From: Roseomonas sp. | Lineage (GTDB): Bacteria > Pseudomonadota > Alphaproteobacteria > Acetobacterales > Acetobacteraceae | DNA: 64,000 nt | NCBI GenBank assembly: GCA_020249435.1 | Contig: JADCFQ010000005.1 | Span: forward strand, 1-64,000 | Reading direction: 5' to 3' | Shown here: positions 60,074-64,000 of the stretch, one piece after another | Position numbering within the stretch: position 1 is the first letter of the stretch | How the letters are laid out: each line of letters starts with the position of its first letter | Program-made: the position numbers and the translations under genes | The notes under the pieces: generated by a model | Database searches by the model: none | Told to the model about the DNA's origin: nothing | Seen by the model: the letters and a program-made list of their open reading frames with translations, nothing else

Positions 60074-62101
60074 TTAGGCGCCTAGCCAAATCAGCAACGC
60101 CATGAGCGCGAGCAGCACCGTAAACCCAAGCCCGAGACATTGCCTGAGCGAGAAATCACGCAAGCGTTCCGCAAGCGCTGCCAGCCTATCTCGTGCGCGC
60201 GGCAATGGCCCGGCAATCAGCGTCAGCACGGGATCATGAAACCCGGCCTGCAAGCGCGCGGGCGCGGTGTTGCCGGGCGGTGGCATTTCCACTTTCTCTC
60301 GTGCCGCCAACAGCGTCTTGCCCAGCATGCGGCGCAGCGGTTGCGCCATGCCGGCCGACGAGACTTGCGTCACCGGATCGCCAAAGGGCAGATGATGCGG
60401 TGGGGCAATAAAACCGCAATCCCAGGCCGGGCCGCGCGCAATGCCCGGCGCCTGTCGCCGCGCGAACCAGACAACGCCGCCGCCCAGAAGCAGCAACAGG
60501 ATAAAGACGATCAGCGGCGCATAACCCGCGCCACCTTCAGAAACCGTCACAGTCACGCCGCCAAGCGCGGAAAGCCCCGCGCCCGCCCCGGTCAATAGCC
60601 GCAGCGCCGGCGCGGCGAGTTCCAACAGAAAGCCAGGCGTCAGGCCAAAGATCACCGTCAGCGCGGCGGGCAGCATCAGCGCGCCGCGCGCGACGCCGGA
60701 GATTTCAGTGGCACCCGCGGCGCGCGGGCTGCGCGGCCTGCCCAGAAACACCATGCCGTAAAAGCGCAGCATCGCCGCGGCAGATAGTGCGACGGCCAAA
60801 GCCGCCAAAGCCGTGGCCGCCGCCGCGCCAATCTGAAACGCCAAATCACCAACGCGCCAGGCGGCGATCAACGCCTGCAACAGCAACCATTCGGATGCAA
60901 AGCCCGAAAGCGGCGGCAGCGCCGCGGCGGCGGCAGCGCCCAACAATACCAAGCCGGCGGTCCAGGGCATGGCGTTGATCAGGCCACCCAGCCGATCCAT
61001 CCGCCGCGATGCCGTGCCATACAGCACCTCACCCGCGCCCAGAAACAGCAGCGTCTTGAACATGGCGTGGTTCAGCGCATGCAACAGCGCCGCCCCCGCC
61101 GCCACCGCAGCCAGCGCCCCCAAATCCGCCGCGCGAAACGCAAGCGCCAGACCAAGCCCCAAGGTGATCAGCCCGATATTCTCGATGGTGGAACAGGCAA
61201 GAAGCGTTTTGGTGTCTTCTTCCAACGCCGCACGCAATGCCCCCATGATGGCAGAGGCCAAGCCAAGCGCCATCAGCACCGCGCCCCAGAACAAGGGCTG
61301 CGCCGGGCCTGCCAGATCGAAGATCACGCGCGCCAGTACATAAAGCGCCACCTTGGTCATGGCGGCTGACATCAGCGCGCTCACATGGCTCGGTGCCGCC
61401 GGATGCGCCAAGGGCAGCCAGACATGCAAGGGCACGAGCCCGGCCTTGGACCCGGCGCCAATCACCACCAACAGCAAGATCGCCAAGGCACGCAGCCCAT
61501 CCGGTGGTGAAGCGCGCAAGGCAGCAAAGCCTGCCCCCGCTGGGGCGCCAGCGGCAAGTAAACCAAAACACAGAATCAGCGCCGCACCACCCAAGGCCGC
61601 GAAGCCCAGATAAAGCCGCGCCGCGCGGCGATTTTCCGCGTTTTCATGTTCATGCGCCACCAGCACCCATGACGCGAAGGACATGAGTTCAAATCCAAGC
61701 ACCAGCGTAAAGCCATCGGCGGCGAGCAAGGTCAGCGCCATGCCGGCGAGAAACAGCGGATAGGGCACCAGTCGCCGCGCTGCCTCGGGCCCTTTCACAT
61801 GGCCAAAGGCGAAGGCGGAAGCGGCCACACCGCAAAGCCCCAGAATAAGCAGGAACCAGGCAGAAAGCGGATCGAGCGCGAGGCGCATCGCCCCCCAGGG
61901 CGGACCAAAGGGCAGCGATAGTGTTTCAGGTGCCGCCAGCAAGCCACTTACGCCCCCAAGGGCGAGAACCGCCGCCGCCAAACCCGCAAAGCCATAGACC
62001 AGCTGGGCCCCAAGGGCTGATCGCGCCAGCAAGGGTGTCGCCAGGCTGAGCAGACCCAGCGCCGCCAGCGTCAGGGCAAGCGTCAGCAACACGATTCGCA
62101 A
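60074..62101 (-). CDS. HyfB/NuoL-type proton-translocating membrane subunit
   Basis: 675 residues with about 14-16 membrane helices. The Mrp/NuoL/N core contains ELMSFASWVLVAHEHENAEN, GAGSKAGLVPLHVWLPLAHP with the conserved lysine, SALMSAAMTKVALYVLARVI, STIENIGLITLGLGLALAFR and HALNHAMFKTLLFLGAGEVL. The extended C-terminus (WDCGFIAPPHHLPFGDP...) matches hydrogenase-4 component B. No other hyf or nuo genes are in the window. The start is probably the TTG at 62101 or the GTG at 62092. Confidence 0.88.
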   Translation of the reverse strand: MRIVLLTLALTLAALGLLSLATPLLARSALGAQLVYGFAGLAAAVLALGGVSGLLAAPETLSLPFGPPWGAMRLALDPLSAWFLLILGLCGVAASAFAFGHVKGPEAARRLVPYPLFLAGMALTLLAADGFTLVLGFELMSFASWVLVAHEHENAENRRAARLYLGFAALGGAALILCFGLLAAGAPAGAGFAALRASPPDGLRALAILLLVVIGAGSKAGLVPLHVWLPLAHPAAPSHVSALMSAAMTKVALYVLARVIFDLAGPAQPLFWGAVLMALGLASAIMGALRAALEEDTKTLLACSTIENIGLITLGLGLALAFRAADLGALAAVAAGAALLHALNHAMFKTLLFLGAGEVLYGTASRRMDRLGGLINAMPWTAGLVLLGAAAAAALPPLSGFASEWLLLQALIAAWRVGDLAFQIGAAAATALAALAVALSAAAMLRFYGMVFLGRPRSPRAAGATEISGVARGALMLPAALTVIFGLTPGFLLELAAPALRLLTGAGAGLSALGGVTVTVSEGGAGYAPLIVFILLLLLGGGVVWFARRQAPGIARGPAWDCGFIAPPHHLPFGDPVTQVSSAGMAQPLRRMLGKTLLAAREKVEMPPPGNTAPARLQAGFHDPVLTLIAGPLPRARDRLAALAERLRDFSLRQCLGLGFTVLLALMALLIWLGA

Positions 62102-62177
62102 CCGCTGCGTTTCATCCTTGGAAGGCTAGGCCTGTAGCTACCAATCGGACAGCCCCCGTCCGAAATTTTCCTTCAAT

Positions 62178-62399
62178 TCACATCCCGCGCGCATGGCCCA
62201 GTGCGGCAAGGCGCAGCGCGCTTGCCAACGGTAAGCCTTGCGCCGCCCTTGCCTCATCAACACTCACCACCAGGGCGGCCAGGCTTTGGCCCTTCTGCTG
62301 CGCCAGCGCTTCCAACTCCCCCCAGAAGGCGGGCTCCAGCGCGACCGAAGTCGCGTGCCCTGCCAGGCGAAAGGAACGCTTGATCAAATGACGCGACAT
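62178..62399 (-). CDS. ribbon-helix-helix small protein (RHH_4-like)
   Basis: 73 residues from the ATG at 62399. RSFRLAGHATSVALEPAFW, GELEALAQQKGQSLAALVV and SVDEARAAQGLPLASALRLA fit the ribbon-helix-helix DNA-binding family common in alphaproteobacteria. It may be a transcriptional regulator; targets are unknown. It is upstream of and on the same strand as hyfB, with a gap of 76 bases. Confidence 0.82.
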   Translation of the reverse strand: MSRHLIKRSFRLAGHATSVALEPAFWGELEALAQQKGQSLAALVVSVDEARAAQGLPLASALRLAALGHARGM

Positions 62400-62594
62400 G
62401 ACTTTTCCTAATCCATTGGCGCGATTTCGGATTTGGGGTGCCTTTGGGAACTCAGGCAGGAGCAAAAAATGAGACCCAAGACCGAAACCATGGAAGGCAT
62501 AGGCATGGTCACGGGCAACAAGCAGCGCGGTGAAGCCTTAATTTGCATCAGCGAAGGATCCACCGTGCGTGCCGCAGGACTGATCGCGCGCGCT

Positions 62595-62744
62595 TCAACC
62601 GGGCCGCGAAGCGCCTGCCCTCGCGGCAGGCGCCTTCAATTCCTGCGCCAATATCCAAACCCGCCCGGCATCCATGCGGGTTTCCGGATCATTCAGCAGC
62701 CGATCAAGCTCGGCCAATTTCCGGGCGATTTCGGTATCGGACAT
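62595..62744 (-). CDS. small conserved-looking hypothetical protein
   Basis: 49 residues from the ATG at 62744, with GTGGAG seven bases upstream; the frame is open to 62801. The sequence MSDTEIARKLAELDRLLNDP followed by ETRMDAGRVWILAQEL is a regular amphipathic helix with coding-like composition. No family recognised. It lies between the HMG-CoA lyase and the RHH gene on the same strand. Confidence 0.45.
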   Translation of the reverse strand: MSDTEIARKLAELDRLLNDPETRMDAGRVWILAQELKAPAARAGASRPG

Positions 62745-62858
62745 GCGCCAACTCCACCAAGCCTGAACAGGATCATCAGGCAGGGTGGTTATGGCGGGCA
62801 AAAGCGTCCGAAAAATGGAAGGATTCGGGCCGCGCCGTGAAATGACGCGACCAAGTCC

Positions 62859-63761
62859 TCACGCCGCAAGCCGCGCCGCGCGCACGCCGCGCATCCGCCC
62901 GCCGGGAATGGCGCCCTTGATCGCCGCGGCCATATCCGCTGCGGCCAGAAGGTTGTTCCAGGTAACCCCGGTTTCGACCCCCATGCGGCGGAACATCCAG
63001 ACCACGTCCTCGGTCGCCACATTGCCGGTGGCGCCAGGCGCGAAGGGGCAACCGCCAATGCCGCCCGCGGCGCTATCAATCACGCGGCAGCCGGCAGCAT
63101 AGGCCGCTGCCACATTCGCAACCCCCATGCCGTAAGTGTCATGGCCATGAAAGGCGAAGCGATGGCCCCAGGCGCCCTGCGCTTTCTCAAAAATCCGCCG
63201 CACCTGATCGGGGCTGGCATTGCCGGTGGTATCGGCCAGCGCGATTTCCATGCTGGGGTCCAGCGCCACAATGCGTTCCACCCAATCCAACGCTTCCGCA
63301 TCTTCCACCACGCCATCAAAGGGGCAATGGAAGACGCAGGACAGGTTGAAGCGGATCAGCGTGCCTTTCGGCGTATCCCGCACCAGGGATGCCAATTCAG
63401 CGAAGCTTTCTTCCCGCGTGCGGTTCAGATTGGCCTTGTTGTGCCCCGCCGTTGCCGACATGAAAAAGCCCAAGCGTTCCGCGCCGCCCGCCAAGGCCGC
63501 ATCAAAGCCGCGCCTATTGGGGACCAGGACAGTGCTCTCCAAACCCGGCAGGGTCTTGGCGAAGGCCAGCACCGCCGCCGTATCCGCCATTTGCGGAATA
63601 GCCTTGGGCGAGACAAAGGAACCGATTTCCATCCGCCTGAGGCCCGCATCATAAAGCGCCTGAATAAGGGCGATTTTCACCTCGGTCGGCACGAAATCGC
63701 CGGTGATGGATTGAATCCCGTCACGCGGGGAGACTTCGCTGATGGTCACCTTGCCGGTCAT
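62859..63761 (-). CDS. mvaB: hydroxymethylglutaryl-CoA lyase
   Basis: 300 residues. EVSPRDGIQS carries the catalytic Arg/Asp, and LSCVFHCPFDGVVEDAEALD, ADTTGNASPDQV, FHGHDTYGMGVANVAAAYAA and GGIGGCPFAPGATGNVATED supply metal ligands and the catalytic cysteine loop. Cleaves HMG-CoA to acetyl-CoA and acetoacetate (leucine degradation). It overlaps the preceding CoA transferase by 4 bases (ATGA), so the two are one operon. Confidence 0.95.
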   Translation of the reverse strand: MTGKVTISEVSPRDGIQSITGDFVPTEVKIALIQALYDAGLRRMEIGSFVSPKAIPQMADTAAVLAFAKTLPGLESTVLVPNRRGFDAALAGGAERLGFFMSATAGHNKANLNRTREESFAELASLVRDTPKGTLIRFNLSCVFHCPFDGVVEDAEALDWVERIVALDPSMEIALADTTGNASPDQVRRIFEKAQGAWGHRFAFHGHDTYGMGVANVAAAYAAGCRVIDSAAGGIGGCPFAPGATGNVATEDVVWMFRRMGVETGVTWNNLLAAADMAAAIKGAIPGGRMRGVRAARLAA

Positions 63762-64000
63762 GCCTGCTTCTCCTTCAACTCATCCAGTAATTCACCGAAT
63801 ACATGCGCATTATGCGCCCCCGCCGCCGGGCCTGGCCAGCGCACGACATCCTGCGGCGCGACGCCATCAAAGCGGAAAGGTGCGGCCGGGTGCAGCACCT
63901 GGCCCAGCAAGGGGTCCGCCACTTCCATCACCCAGCCGCGTTCCCGGAAATGCGGGTCATTGGCGCAATCGGCCATGTCATATAGGCGGGAGCACGGCAC
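63758..64000 (-). CDS. CaiB/BaiF CoA-transferase, C-terminal part only
   Basis: The last 80 codons of a gene that begins beyond the right edge. PCSRLYDMADCANDPHFRER, GWVMEVADPLLGQVLHPAAP and VRWPGPAAGAHNAHVFGELL are the usual C-terminal blocks of class III CoA transferases. Being coupled to HMG-CoA lyase, it probably activates a carboxylic acid in a related degradation route. Confidence 0.85.
   Translation of the reverse strand: MPCSRLYDMADCANDPHFRERGWVMEVADPLLGQVLHPAAPFRFDGVAPQDVVRWPGPAAGAHNAHVFGELLDELKEKQA

Noticed and set aside
1-64000. CRISPR array or complete prophage
   Set aside because: No regularly spaced direct repeats with unique spacers, no cas genes and no phage structural genes were seen.

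Overview
The window is a 64 kb chromosomal segment of a GC-rich alphaproteobacterium, most likely a member of the Acetobacteraceae (Rhodospirillales; Roseomonas-like). This is inferred from gene order (prs/rplY/pth/ychF, yqeY-dnaG-rpoD, rpsF-rpsR-DUF2232-rplI, hisB-hisH-hisA facing hslV-hslU), the alphaproteobacterial DUF3126 and ribbon-helix-helix small proteins, a tripartite-tricarboxylate (Bug-type) binding protein, and strongly GC-biased codon use. No database search was possible; all names come from reading motifs and comparing with remembered families.

Layout. 0-9.3 kb: a secreted unknown, an SDR, a small lipoprotein, then a leftward housekeeping block (abcF, prs, a GST and a phosphatase, rplY, pth, ychF). 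9.3-11.8 kb: three tandem paralogous lipoproteins bracketed by inverted copies of a GC-rich multi-hairpin repeat. 11.8-13 kb: tRNA-Leu(CAG) followed by a decayed mobile-element ATPase and a palindromic repeat. 13-19.6 kb: VOC/cupin pair, yqeY, an ester cyclase apparently inserted beside a duplicated tail of the DUF3126 gene, dnaG and rpoD. 19.7-26.4 kb: Mrr-type restriction enzyme, LysR regulator, and a formylglycine-generating enzyme/sulfatase/outer-membrane protein/HAD phosphatase group. 26.4-43.2 kb: an ECF sigma factor with a NrsF-type membrane anti-sigma factor, a sterol-desaturase-family oxidase, an AT-richer island carrying a three-gene XRE-ASCH / PIN-GNAT-PUA-like / P-loop kinase cassette, then a large cluster: metallophosphoesterase, PhnCED-like ABC importer, radical SAM protein, polyprenyl-phosphate-sugar synthase-like GT2, GT-C-type membrane glycosyltransferase, rhodanese, DUF547, TVP38/TMEM64, a MerA-like FAD oxidoreductase and a DUF2064 nucleotidyltransferase-like protein. 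43.2-64 kb: a chimeric IS remnant, fabD-fabG-phhB, a Bug-type binding protein, the rpsF operon, a chemoreceptor, his genes, hslVU, EcsC, two glycan-related genes, an orphan HyfB-like proton-translocating subunit, and a leucine-degradation-type HMG-CoA lyase with the end of a CoA transferase.

Main result. A bipartite motif GTAACC-N16-CG(A/T)A occurs with exact 16-nt spacing in front of the sigma factor gene itself and in front of four transcription units of the 32.4-43.1 kb cluster (radical SAM/phn operon, rhodanese, FAD oxidoreductase/TVP38/DUF547 operon, DUF2064). It matches, as remembered, the promoter of the Caulobacter ECF sigma F, whose anti-sigma factor is NrsF. The sigma/anti-sigma pair and the cluster therefore look like one regulon, now split physically by the ASCH/PIN/kinase island. 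Its biochemical role is not established; the family mix (DUF2064, DUF547, TVP38, MerA-like, PhnD-like) resembles neighbourhoods annotated for arsenosugar or metalloid/phosphorus metabolism.
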